Assembly (NCBI GenBank): GCA_041586155.1
Contig: JBFHAT010000007.1
Span: 29,132 to 93,131, forward strand
Origin: JBFGJH01 sp041586155
Lineage (GTDB): Bacteria > Actinomycetota > Acidimicrobiia > Spongiisociales > JAENVV01
DNA: 64,000 bases
Direction: 5' to 3'
Below, piece by piece: positions 18,917 through 26,362 of the stretch. The notes below the pieces were generated by a model that worked only from the letters and a program-made list of their open reading frames with translations, had not been told where the DNA came from and did no database searches. The stretch's first letter is position 1; every line of letters begins with the position of its first letter. The position numbers and the translations under genes were made by a program.

Positions 18917-20214
18917 GGGCCCTCCTCGACAACGTAGAGGGAAAGGTAGCCGCGAAGCTGCTCGTCCTCCCAACCGGAGGGAGCGTTCCGCACCCCCGGC
19001 ACCCACAGCACCTCGTTTGCGCCGATCACCACCGGGTGCTGGGACCTGACCACGGCCGGAACACCTGCCTCTCCGAGCGCGGCGCGCACCGACTTGTGCC
19101 CTTGGCCAAACCGGATCACGTCGGCTGCACGGGGGGCGCGGACGGTCAGCGGCCGGCCGTCGTTGGGGATGAGGGCGATGTAGGCCGACAACGGTCGAGC
19201 ATGGGTGGTCCACGGACGGCGGCCGAGAGTCCAGCCGCCGAACGTCACCTCCGGCTCCGACCAGATGTGCTGCGCGGGCGCAGGCTCCGGTCGCGAACCG
19301 ACCAGCAGCGCCCAGCGCGACCGGGCCGCCACCAGTCCGTCAGCCAGCTCGGCCAGCGGAATCTCGCCGGTCACCACCGCTGCGACTCGTTCGATCTCGG
19401 ACGTGGAGGGCGGGTACGGCGGGCGCACCGCCGCCACCATCGCCCGCAACGTCTCGGTCCGCTCCACCGGGGCGACGAGCCCGAGCCAAGCCAAGCTCGC
19501 TCTCGCCACTCCCCGGTCGACCGACCATGCGACTCGGCGGGCGGCCCGGTCGAGCAGGGTCGATGCCGCCCGGGCATGGTGGGCGCTGCGAGCGATCGGC
19601 CCGACCGGATCGGCGCCTGTGACGGTGGAGAGCACCGGCATCACGTCGGACCGGATACGGTTGCGCAGATGGCGACGGTCGAGATTGGACGGGTCGTCAG
19701 CAGCCGCCAGACCCTGCGATTCGACGAGGGCGGCCAGGTCCGCCCGGCGCGTTTCGAGCAGCGGCCGCCAGATGCGCCCCCTGCGAACCGGAATCCCGGC
19801 GACGCCCCGCACCCCACCGCCCCTCGCCATGTTCATCATCACGGTCTCGGCCTGGTCGTCGGCGGTGTGGGCGGTGGCCAGCACCTCACCAGGCTGGAGT
19901 GCGGCCAGCAGCGCGTCATAGCGAACCGAACGGGCGTGCGCCTCGTATGACGGCCCTGGAGGCACCTCGACGTCGACGATGGTCAGATCGACGCCGAGCT
20001 GGTCTGCGACTTTGATCGCGGCGGAGCGCATCTCCGGGGAGGCGGCGGCATTGTGGTCGACGTGAACGGCTCGCGCAGCAGTTGCGTGGCGGATGGCCAG
20101 CCAAGCCAGCGCAGCCGAATCCGGCCCACCGCTCAGGCCGACGACGATACGGGTGTCGGCCATCGCCGCGGCAGCGGACAGCAACGCCTTGCTCAGGCCG
20201 CCCGCTGCAGCCAC
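18907..20214 (-). CDS. tilS: tRNA(Ile)-lysidine synthetase
   Basis: 435-residue PP-loop ATPase that modifies C34 of tRNA-Ile(CAU) to lysidine. SGGPDS (residues about 27-32) is the ATP loop; VHVDHNAAASPE, ATAHTADDQAET and RHLRNRIRSDVMP are family segments. The C-terminal domain ends in VIRFGQGHKSVRAAL and the usual VLWVPGVRNAPS. The start at 20214 keeps the helix before the PP-loop and overlaps the metalloprotease by 22 bases; ATG 20163 is a shorter alternative. Confidence 0.95.
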   Translation of the reverse strand: MAAAGGLSKALLSAAAAMADTRIVVGLSGGPDSAALAWLAIRHATAARAVHVDHNAAASPEMRSAAIKVADQLGVDLTIVDVEVPPGPSYEAHARSVRYDALLAALQPGEVLATAHTADDQAETVMMNMARGGGVRGVAGIPVRRGRIWRPLLETRRADLAALVESQGLAAADDPSNLDRRHLRNRIRSDVMPVLSTVTGADPVGPIARSAHHARAASTLLDRAARRVAWSVDRGVARASLAWLGLVAPVERTETLRAMVAAVRPPYPPSTSEIERVAAVVTGEIPLAELADGLVAARSRWALLVGSRPEPAPAQHIWSEPEVTFGGWTLGRRPWTTHARPLSAYIALIPNDGRPLTVRAPRAADVIRFGQGHKSVRAALGEAGVPAVVRSQHPVVIGANEVLWVPGVRNAPSGWEDEQLRGYLSLYVVEEGPWK

Positions 20215-21236
20215 GAGTCGGGATCGCGGATCTCGGCGAGCGTCGGAAGCGACTCAGGCGAAACCCACAAGGCGTCGAGCGCTCCCCAGCCGGCCCGCTC
20301 TTCGACCCTCAGGATGAACTTCTCCCCTTCGGCGTACTGCCGCATCTTCATCTCCAGTCCGGTGATTCGAAACAGCGCAGCCGTGCGGGGATCTTTGCGT
20401 CGCTGCTTTATCAAATCCGACATTCGCTTGGACGAGACCAGAATCCTCGAACCGAGCCGGTCCATGACCACGTGACCGTGCCCTTCGAGCACCGACATCA
20501 GCGCCTGTACCCGGTCGATGACCTCTCGCTGAGTCGGCGTGGCCAGAAGCCCGAAGATGCCCTGCTCGCCGATGAGCGGTTCGGGAGAGGCCGCCGCCTG
20601 TCGCAGCTCGTCGATGACCCGGCCCCAGCGTCCCGGTTCGGGTTTGGCCGACGCCACGAGTTCGGTGACGAGATCGAGGAAGTAGTCGCGCAGCCACGGA
20701 ACTCCCACGAACTGGAGACGGTGGGCGCATTCGTGCAGTGCGATCCACATGCGGAATTCGGCGGGGCGGAACTGATGCTCTCGCTCCAACTCCAGAACGT
20801 TCGGCCCCACGAGGTACACCATGTCGCCGGTGTCCTCGTCGGAGGGCAACACCAGCTCGTACTGGCCGAGCACCTTGCGCGACAAGAACCCCAACAGCGC
20901 TCCAGTCTCGGCCGCCAGGGCCCGATTGGCGATCGGTTTCAGCGACCCGAGGCCCTCGCCCACCAACCCGGCTCCGACGCTCTGTTGGGCGGGCTCGATC
21001 ACCTTCTCGAAGAACCGCAAGTTCTGATCGACCCAGGCTGGCCGGTCGACCACCGTGACCGAGGCGGGCGGGCCCGGCGGAAGGCCCGTCTCCTCGGCAA
21101 CGAGCTGTTCGGCGCGGGCAACGACGTCGACCGCCTGTTCGGCGAGGACCGCGCGGTGATAACTCTCATAGAGTGGGTTGGTGCCGGCGATGCGTCGGGC
21201 AACCTTGGCGGCCAGAGGCCAGGGCACCCCGCTCAT
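20193..21236 (-). CDS. DUF2342-type zinc-dependent metalloprotease (Rv3626c-like)
   Basis: 347-residue protein of the actinobacterial zincin family often placed beside tilS and hpt. The HExxH motif appears in ALHECAHRLQF (about residue 180). Upstream are YELVLPSDEDTGDMVYLVGPN-like strands and downstream is LFRITGLEMKMRQYAEGEKF, which is conserved in the family. No signal peptide, so probably cytosolic. ATG 21236 overlaps the stop of the preceding gene (ATGA). The physiological substrate is unknown to me. Confidence 0.85.
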   Translation of the reverse strand: MSGVPWPLAAKVARRIAGTNPLYESYHRAVLAEQAVDVVARAEQLVAEETGLPPGPPASVTVVDRPAWVDQNLRFFEKVIEPAQQSVGAGLVGEGLGSLKPIANRALAAETGALLGFLSRKVLGQYELVLPSDEDTGDMVYLVGPNVLELEREHQFRPAEFRMWIALHECAHRLQFVGVPWLRDYFLDLVTELVASAKPEPGRWGRVIDELRQAAASPEPLIGEQGIFGLLATPTQREVIDRVQALMSVLEGHGHVVMDRLGSRILVSSKRMSDLIKQRRKDPRTAALFRITGLEMKMRQYAEGEKFILRVEERAGWGALDALWVSPESLPTLAEIRDPDSWLQRAA

Positions 21237-21553
21237 TCGACGATGGTGTACCGGGTTCGCACCACGCGGACGAAGTACATGATCACGGTCACTGCGATGA
21301 TCAACGCCGTGAGGACGATTGCCGTGGGGATGAGGAACCGGTACGTCCACGCCGGGTTGATTCCTCCGTCGTCTTCGGCGGGAGCGTCGATGAACGCCCC
21401 GGACGGCTCTTGCTCGCCGGTCGCCGGCGGCTCCTGCTGCTCTTCGGTGGCGGTGATGATCGTCCGGTCTTCGACGGCAAGCGCCATCGGGCCGAGGGCG
21501 AGCACGCTCAGCAAACAGAGAATGGCTACGGCGAGTGCGCGACGAACCTTCAT
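21233..21553 (-). CDS. Small membrane protein with signal peptide, 106 aa
   Basis: Residues 1-26 form a signal peptide (VRRALAVAILCLLSVLALG, then PMALA). A Glu/Pro-rich extracytoplasmic stretch follows, with one transmembrane helix at about 71-95 (FLIPTAIVLTALIIAVTVI). The tail is short and basic. I do not recognise a family. A TAATCT box nine bases upstream may be its promoter. It heads the operon with the metalloprotease, tilS and hpt. Confidence 0.65.
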   Translation of the reverse strand: MKVRRALAVAILCLLSVLALGPMALAVEDRTIITATEEQQEPPATGEQEPSGAFIDAPAEDDGGINPAWTYRFLIPTAIVLTALIIAVTVIMYFVRVVRTRYTIVE

Positions 21554-21601
21554 GGTGTTTGGAGATTACCCCCGGCCGGGCGCCGGATGAAACCAAGTGG
21601 C

Positions 21602-21853
21602 TCAGTCGCCGAAGATCCCTGGTTCTTCGGTCTGCAGAAAGGTCCTCAACCGGTCGATGACTTCGGGCGAGACCTCCTCCTTGGTGCGGGCCCTGATCAC
21701 GGCCTTCAGCTTCTCCTCGAAGGAGAATGCGGAGTGGCAGGGAGAGCAGCGCCGTAGGTGCCGCCGGATCCTCCAGCTGCGGTAAGCGGTGATCTCACCG
21801 TCGAGGTAGGGGTAGAGCCGGGTGATGGCTTCGTCACATGCTCGCTTCGTCAT
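21602..21853 (-). CDS. RsrA-like zinc-binding anti-sigma factor
   Basis: 83-residue zinc anti-sigma (ZAS) protein. The metal/redox motif is HLRRCSPC (His-x3-Cys-x2-Cys), with an upstream Cys in RACDEAITRLYPYLDGE. In Streptomyces RsrA the same residues form a disulfide under oxidative stress and release SigR; the same switch is likely here. ATG 21853 lies 20 bases inside the sigma factor gene, so the two are co-expressed in a fixed ratio. The helix RSWRIRRHL is the sigma-binding segment in related proteins. Confidence 0.85.
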   Translation of the reverse strand: MTKRACDEAITRLYPYLDGEITAYRSWRIRRHLRRCSPCHSAFSFEEKLKAVIRARTKEEVSPEVIDRLRTFLQTEEPGIFGD

Positions 21854-22427
21854 GTCCGCCTTCCGGATCAGTTGCGGTCCCCCGCCGACTCGCAAACTGC
21901 CACAACGCTCGCTGGAGCGCTTTTCTTCCCCGATGTAGCCGGGACATGACCGTGCCAATGGGCACGTTCATGATTTCGGCAATCTCCTTGTACGAGAACC
22001 CTTCGACATCCGCGAGCAAGACCGGGATGCGGAAGTTCTCGGGCAGCTCTTCCACGGCGGCTTTGATGTCGGCGTCGACGAACGACTCGAGCACCTCCTC
22101 TTCGGCGCTGGGACTGACGTCGCCTCGATCGAGCGCTCCGATCTTCCGGTACAGGTAGAGGTCTTCGACGTCGTCGAGCTCGACCTCGGTCGGTCGCCTC
22201 TTCTTCTTGCGGTAGCGGTTGATGTAGGTGTTGGTGAGGATGCGGTACAACCACGCCTTGAGGTTGGTCCCCTCCTCGAACGTGTGATACGCCCGGTATG
22301 CCTTGAGATATGTCTCCTGCACGACGTCCTCGGCGTCGGCCGGGTTGCGAGTCATGCGCAGCGCCGCCGAGTACAGCTGGGGAGCAAACTCCATCGCATC
22401 CCGCTCGAAGTTCGCTTGGTCGGCCAT
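21834..22427 (-). CDS. SigR/SigH-like ECF sigma factor
   Basis: 197-residue extracytoplasmic-function sigma factor. Region 2 spans about 12-80 (DAEDVVQETYLKAYRAYHTFEEGTNLKAWLYRIL, given here only as a region) and region 4 spans about 120-180 with FSYKEIAEIMNVPIGTVMSR. In the SigR family this factor controls thioredoxin and mycothiol genes. It is paired with the ZAS anti-sigma gene. No SigR-type GGAAT/GTT promoter is evident upstream, so autoregulation is not supported by the sequence I can see. Confidence 0.9.
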   Translation of the reverse strand: MADQANFERDAMEFAPQLYSAALRMTRNPADAEDVVQETYLKAYRAYHTFEEGTNLKAWLYRILTNTYINRYRKKKRRPTEVELDDVEDLYLYRKIGALDRGDVSPSAEEEVLESFVDADIKAAVEELPENFRIPVLLADVEGFSYKEIAEIMNVPIGTVMSRLHRGRKALQRALWQFASRRGTATDPEGGHDEASM

Positions 22428-22519
22428 CGGGCTCCGCAGGTCGAGTCGGGGGAGGGTACCACCGGCCGAGACCGGCCTGGGACGAGGGAACGGGGCCTTC
22501 GGCTACCATGGCGCCCAAC

Positions 22520-22591
22520 GCCGGAGTAGCTCAGGGGTAGAGCAGCTCACTCGTAATGAGCAGGTCAGGGGTTCAAATCCCCTCTCCGGCT
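22520..22591 (+). tRNA. tRNA-Thr (anticodon CGT)
   Basis: A complete cloverleaf can be drawn. The acceptor stem is GCCGGAG with CTCCGGC, the D stem GCTC/GAGC, the anticodon stem GCTCA/TGAGC with loop CTCGTAA (anticodon CGT), and the T arm AGGGG-TTCAAAT-CCCCT. The 3' CCA is not encoded. Length is 72 nt. CGT reads ACG codons, which are common in this high-GC window. Confidence 0.95.
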
Positions 22592-22703
22592 CCGTCGGTC
22601 CGGGCATTCGCCGCTCGACCACGATTCTCGCTCCCAAGAGGTCCAGGAGCCGAGATCGTGGATCTCTTGAGCCCAGGCATTGGCGTGGGGTGGTCCAGCC
22701 CGT

Positions 22704-23303
22704 TTACCTGAGCACGCCATCGATCGCATCCGCCCACAAAGCCGTGAGTTCTGCTCGCGTCCCCCGCGGCGCCAGCGGCGGGAGGATCGTCACCGATACG
22801 CGCGCCGGCCGGATCTTGCGATCCTCCAACGCCATCACTTGGTCGGTGCCGGCCACCGCGACAGGCAGCAGCGGCACCTGGGCGCGCAGCGCCAGCCATG
22901 CAGCGCCTTGATATGGCGGGTCCGCACCCCAACGAACGGTCCGGCGACCTTCTGGGAACACGCCGACGGCGCCGCCCCGGTCGAGATGCAGCAGAGCTGT
23001 CCTCATCGCCCTCAGCGGCACTCCTGTCCGTGGCAGCGGGATCGTCCCATAGAAGCCGAGGAAGAAGTCGAGCGGCCGGTTGAGCCCCTGCAGATCGGCA
23101 GCTGCCATGAACCTGATCGGACGAAGGACTGCCGCGCCGACGAATGGTGGGTCGACGTGACTCAGGTGGTTGGCGGCGATCACGACCGACCCCGACGGTA
23201 TGTGGTGCCGCCCCTGCACCGTCAGCCCGAAGACGAGCCGGCTGACCGGCATCGCCAGCGGCTTGGAGGCATGCCACCTCCACTCCCACGCTCGGTCAGA
23301 CAC
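22704..23303 (-). CDS. PlsC-family lysophospholipid acyltransferase
   Basis: 199-residue acyltransferase of the 1-acyl-glycerol-3-phosphate acyltransferase family. The catalytic NHLSHVDP (NHx4D motif, about residues 45-52) and the substrate motif FPEGRRT (about 116-122) are both present. A hydrophobic N-terminal segment suggests membrane association. GTG 23303 lies eight bases inside the holB end, so it is the last gene of the MFS-tmk-holB operon. The precise acyl acceptor is unknown. Confidence 0.88.
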   Translation of the reverse strand: MSDRAWEWRWHASKPLAMPVSRLVFGLTVQGRHHIPSGSVVIAANHLSHVDPPFVGAAVLRPIRFMAAADLQGLNRPLDFFLGFYGTIPLPRTGVPLRAMRTALLHLDRGGAVGVFPEGRRTVRWGADPPYQGAAWLALRAQVPLLPVAVAGTDQVMALEDRKIRPARVSVTILPPLAPRGTRAELTALWADAIDGVLR

Positions 23304-24357
23304 TGGCGCCGAGATGGGTGAACAGATCGGTGAGCACCAGCGCCGGACGCTGATTGCCCTTCAAGGCCACCACCGCGTCCAGGACCTTCTCGACATTGGC
23401 GACGGCGTCCGCCGGTCGGAGCCGGACGAAGTCGGCAACATCCACATCGGTGTTCTTGACGGCTCCGCCGAACTGAGCGACCGCGGCGTCGCTGTACCAG
23501 GAGGCCAGGATCTCGAGTCCGGTCGTGAGTAGTGCGAGAGACGAGCGCTTCAGCTCGCGCTCGCGTCGCAGTTCGTCGGCTTTGGTCGTCCGCTCCTCGG
23601 CTTCGGCTGCCTGGCGCAGCCTGAGCACGGCGAGCAGCGGCTCGGCGCTCGCCAGCATCTCCTCCGCGAGCCGGAAGGCCTCGCCTGGTTTCGGCGTCAC
23701 TCGGCGGGGGAGGTCGAGCCACGCATGTCGAAAATGGGCGACGTCGGATTCCGACGCCAGACTCAACGCCAGCCCAGGTCGGCCGCCGGAGATGGTGGCG
23801 ACCTCGTCTGATCGCCCGCCGGCCACCGGGACGAGCGCTTCGGCCAGCTCTGCCTGAGGCACCCGAGAGAAGTGCACGGTTCGGCACCGGCTGGCGACGG
23901 TGGGAGGCAGGTCGTCCTCGGATTCGGCAACCAGCACGAATACCGTCGATTCCGACGGCTCCTCGAGCGTCTTCAGGAGGGCGTTGGCAGCGGCCTCGGT
24001 CATGAGCCCGGCTTCTTCGACGACGATCACCTTGCGGCTTCCCTCGACCGGGGTCAGGTTGGCGGCGGCCACAGTCTCTCGCGACTGGTCCACGCCGAGC
24101 GACGTCGCTCCGGCCGCCTCGACCAGCATCAGGTCGGGATGCACCCCGCGGCGCGTCCGGCGACACGTGCTGCAGCCCTCGTCGCCGTGGCCGCCGTCGG
24201 GGCACAGCAACATGGCCGCGAACCGCCGGGCGACGGCGGCCTTGCCGACGCCCGACGGCCCAGTGAACAGGTAGGCATGAGCCGGCTGTCCGGCCTCCTC
24301 CTCGAGCAGGGCCACCACGCGCTGGTGGCCGATGATGCCGTCGAAGGGGCCGATCAT
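23296..24357 (-). CDS. holB: DNA polymerase III, delta prime subunit
   Basis: 353-residue clamp-loader subunit. AAA+ features: IIGHQRVVALLEEE, Walker A-like GPSGVGKA (the final Thr/Ser is Ala), a zinc module with Cys in CPDGGHGDEGCSTC, and the delta-prime signature EAAANALLKTLEEP, then TVASRCRTV sensor 1. The C-terminal helical domain is typical. ATG 24357 overlaps the tmk stop (ATGA). tmk followed by holB is a classic pair. Confidence 0.93.
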   Translation of the reverse strand: MIGPFDGIIGHQRVVALLEEEAGQPAHAYLFTGPSGVGKAAVARRFAAMLLCPDGGHGDEGCSTCRRTRRGVHPDLMLVEAAGATSLGVDQSRETVAAANLTPVEGSRKVIVVEEAGLMTEAAANALLKTLEEPSESTVFVLVAESEDDLPPTVASRCRTVHFSRVPQAELAEALVPVAGGRSDEVATISGGRPGLALSLASESDVAHFRHAWLDLPRRVTPKPGEAFRLAEEMLASAEPLLAVLRLRQAAEAEERTTKADELRRERELKRSSLALLTTGLEILASWYSDAAVAQFGGAVKNTDVDVADFVRLRPADAVANVEKVLDAVVALKGNQRPALVLTDLFTHLGASV

Positions 24358-24950
24358 GGCCGTAATGCCTTCCACACGGCGTCTATCGTCTCTGGCAAGG
24401 ATCGACCGGCGTCGACGGTGACGAAGCGGTCCGGCTCGGCGGCCGCCAGCTGCGCGAACGCGTCTGCGACTCGCTCGTGGAACGCGTCGGTTTCGGCACC
24501 GATCCGGTCGGGAAGATGCTGGCGGCGCAGCCCCTCGGCCGCATCCACCTGCAGCAAGACGACGCGATCTGGCCACACCCCGCGCAACCCCGTCTCGTTG
24601 ACGCGGCGCACCGCCTCGACTCCCAGGCCGCGCGCCATGCCCTGGTAGGCCAGTGACGAGTACACGGTGCGATCGGACACCACCCAGGCGCCACGGGCGA
24701 GCGCCGGGCCGACCAGCTCGGCCGCCAGCTGCGCGCGCGCCGAGGCGAAGAGAAGCGCCTCGGTCCATGCGTCCATTGCAACGTCGGGATCGAGGAGCAG
24801 GCTGCGGATGCGCTCGCCCACACCAGTCCCTCCCGGCTCGCGCACCTCCACGACCTCCACCACGCCGGCGAGCCGCTCGGCGATCGCGGCGGCGACGGAG
24901 CTCTTGCCGGCGCCTTCCACCCCTTCGAAGCCGATGTACGTTCCGGTCAC
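24354..24950 (-). CDS. tmk: Thymidylate kinase
   Basis: 198-residue enzyme phosphorylating dTMP to dTDP. Walker A is FEGVEGAGKSS (about residues 7-17), followed by REPGGTGVGERIR, the DR(T)Y-type DRTVYSSLAYQG and the LID region EGLRRQHLPDRI. I chose GTG 24950, which overlaps the MFS stop in the GTGA pattern used throughout this window; an upstream start at 25001 would add 17 poorly conserved residues. Confidence 0.96.
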   Translation of the reverse strand: MTGTYIGFEGVEGAGKSSVAAAIAERLAGVVEVVEVREPGGTGVGERIRSLLLDPDVAMDAWTEALLFASARAQLAAELVGPALARGAWVVSDRTVYSSLAYQGMARGLGVEAVRRVNETGLRGVWPDRVVLLQVDAAEGLRRQHLPDRIGAETDAFHERVADAFAQLAAAEPDRFVTVDAGRSLPETIDAVWKALRP

Positions 24951-26251
24951 TTCGATCCTGATGCGACGACTCGTCGCGGGAACACCTCTCTCACGACCCA
25001 CAACGTAGTCAGCCCGGCGAGCAGGATGATCAGGCCGCCGAGCAGGAACACGACGCGGATCCCCTCATCGAACGGCGGAGGCAACCGGCCGTTGAGTACG
25101 GCCGCAGCGAACGCCGCCACGGTCATCGACAGGAGAATGGCCGTCCGAGCAACCGTGAACAGGGCAGCGAACGCCCTCCCTCTCACCTCGTCGTCGGTCT
25201 TCTCATGCATGTACGTGAAGCCCGTGACGTATGCCACCCCCGACCCGATCCCGAGAACGACGGCCCAAATGGCTGCCCCTTGCACGGTTACCGCAAACGA
25301 CACAACGGTGAGGGCGGCCCCCGCCACGATCAGGCTGGCACCGAAAATGATCGTTCGATGCAGCCGAATGCGCTCCAGGCTCTGGATTGCCAGCACCCCC
25401 AGCGCCCCTCCGATGCCCAACGCAGCCGAAAGCACGGCGAAACCGCTGATCGAGCCACCAAGCAGCTCACGCGAGAACGTCTGTCCTTGTGCCACCAGCA
25501 CCCCGCCGCCGATGAGAGCGGTGGCCAGACCGAAGATCACGACCCGCAGACCCCGATGGGCGAAGACGAAATTGACGCCGTCTCTCAGGTCGCGAAAGGG
25601 CGCCCGCCAGTCATGGCGGAGATCGAAGCGTGGAAGGGATTGGGATCGGAGGCTCAGGGTGGAGACGACAGCCGCGGAGACCAGAAACGTGAGCGCGTCC
25701 AGCGACCAGCCGATCTTCAGCGCCGTCGCCGTCTCGAAGCCGAACCAGTCGGGCAGCTTCGACACGGCAGACCAGATCATCGCTCCCAGCGGAAACGTGC
25801 CATACGCGCCGAGCACCGACAGGCTGTTGGCACCGACGAGCTCGTGCTCATCGACGAGCTGCGGTACCAACGCCTCGCGCGCCGGCTGGCGGATCAGCGA
25901 GAGCATCTCGATGAAGAACCCCAGCAGGAAGAGCTGAGGCAGGGTGGAGACGAAGATCAGCAGCAGCACGAGGCCGGCGCGACCCACGTCGCTGATGATC
26001 ATCGTTCGCTTACGATCCATCCGATCGGCGAGGATCCCCCCAACGGGAGTGAACAAGAGACCCGGGATGAATTTGGCGAGCAGAGCCACCAGTGCGCCCG
26101 GGCCCCCACCGATGGCGTCGCCCAGTGCGATCGTGGCGAACAGCTCGATCCAGTCGCCGGTGCTCGAGATCGATCCGGCCCACCACAGACGGGCGAATTG
26201 CCCGCCAGTGACGAGCTGGAACCGGTTTCTGAACGCGCCCCGCGAATCCAT
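24947..26251 (-). CDS. Major facilitator superfamily transporter
   Basis: 434-residue carrier with about twelve hydrophobic segments. The loop between helices 2 and 3 reads GGILADRMDRKR, the MFS signature. It resembles the EntS/TetV-like exporter branch often found beside tmk and holB. ATG 26251 is seven bases downstream of a TAGCCT box, so it is preferred over ATG 26257. Substrate unknown. It heads the operon MFS-tmk-holB-plsC. Confidence 0.88.
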   Translation of the reverse strand: MDSRGAFRNRFQLVTGGQFARLWWAGSISSTGDWIELFATIALGDAIGGGPGALVALLAKFIPGLLFTPVGGILADRMDRKRTMIISDVGRAGLVLLLIFVSTLPQLFLLGFFIEMLSLIRQPAREALVPQLVDEHELVGANSLSVLGAYGTFPLGAMIWSAVSKLPDWFGFETATALKIGWSLDALTFLVSAAVVSTLSLRSQSLPRFDLRHDWRAPFRDLRDGVNFVFAHRGLRVVIFGLATALIGGGVLVAQGQTFSRELLGGSISGFAVLSAALGIGGALGVLAIQSLERIRLHRTIIFGASLIVAGAALTVVSFAVTVQGAAIWAVVLGIGSGVAYVTGFTYMHEKTDDEVRGRAFAALFTVARTAILLSMTVAAFAAAVLNGRLPPPFDEGIRVVFLLGGLIILLAGLTTLWVVREVFPRRVVASGSK

Positions 26252-26258
26252 CGGCATC

Positions 26259-26264
26259 AGGCTA
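26259..26264 (-). promoter_or_regulatory. Putative -10 box (TAGCCT) of the MFS-tmk-holB operon
   Basis: TAGCCT on the minus strand is seven bases upstream of ATG 26251. This fits a leaderless transcript divergent from the topA promoter. Confidence 0.45.
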
Positions 26265-26325
26265 GGCAGTTGCGCCGGTTGTGACCTTCGCAGGTCGACG
26301 GGCCATCCTCGATTGCGACGTTGCC

Positions 26326-26354
26326 TTGACAATGCGAAGACCCGCTTGTTATCT
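26326..26354 (+). promoter_or_regulatory. topA promoter (TTGACA-N17-TTATCT)
   Basis: A consensus -35 TTGACA at 26326-26331 and -10 TTATCT at 26349-26354, with a 17-bp spacer. The expected transcript start is about one or two bases before GTG 26363, so topA mRNA should be leaderless or nearly so. This is the best vegetative promoter match in the window. Confidence 0.75.
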
Positions 26355-26362
26355 CTGGCCCC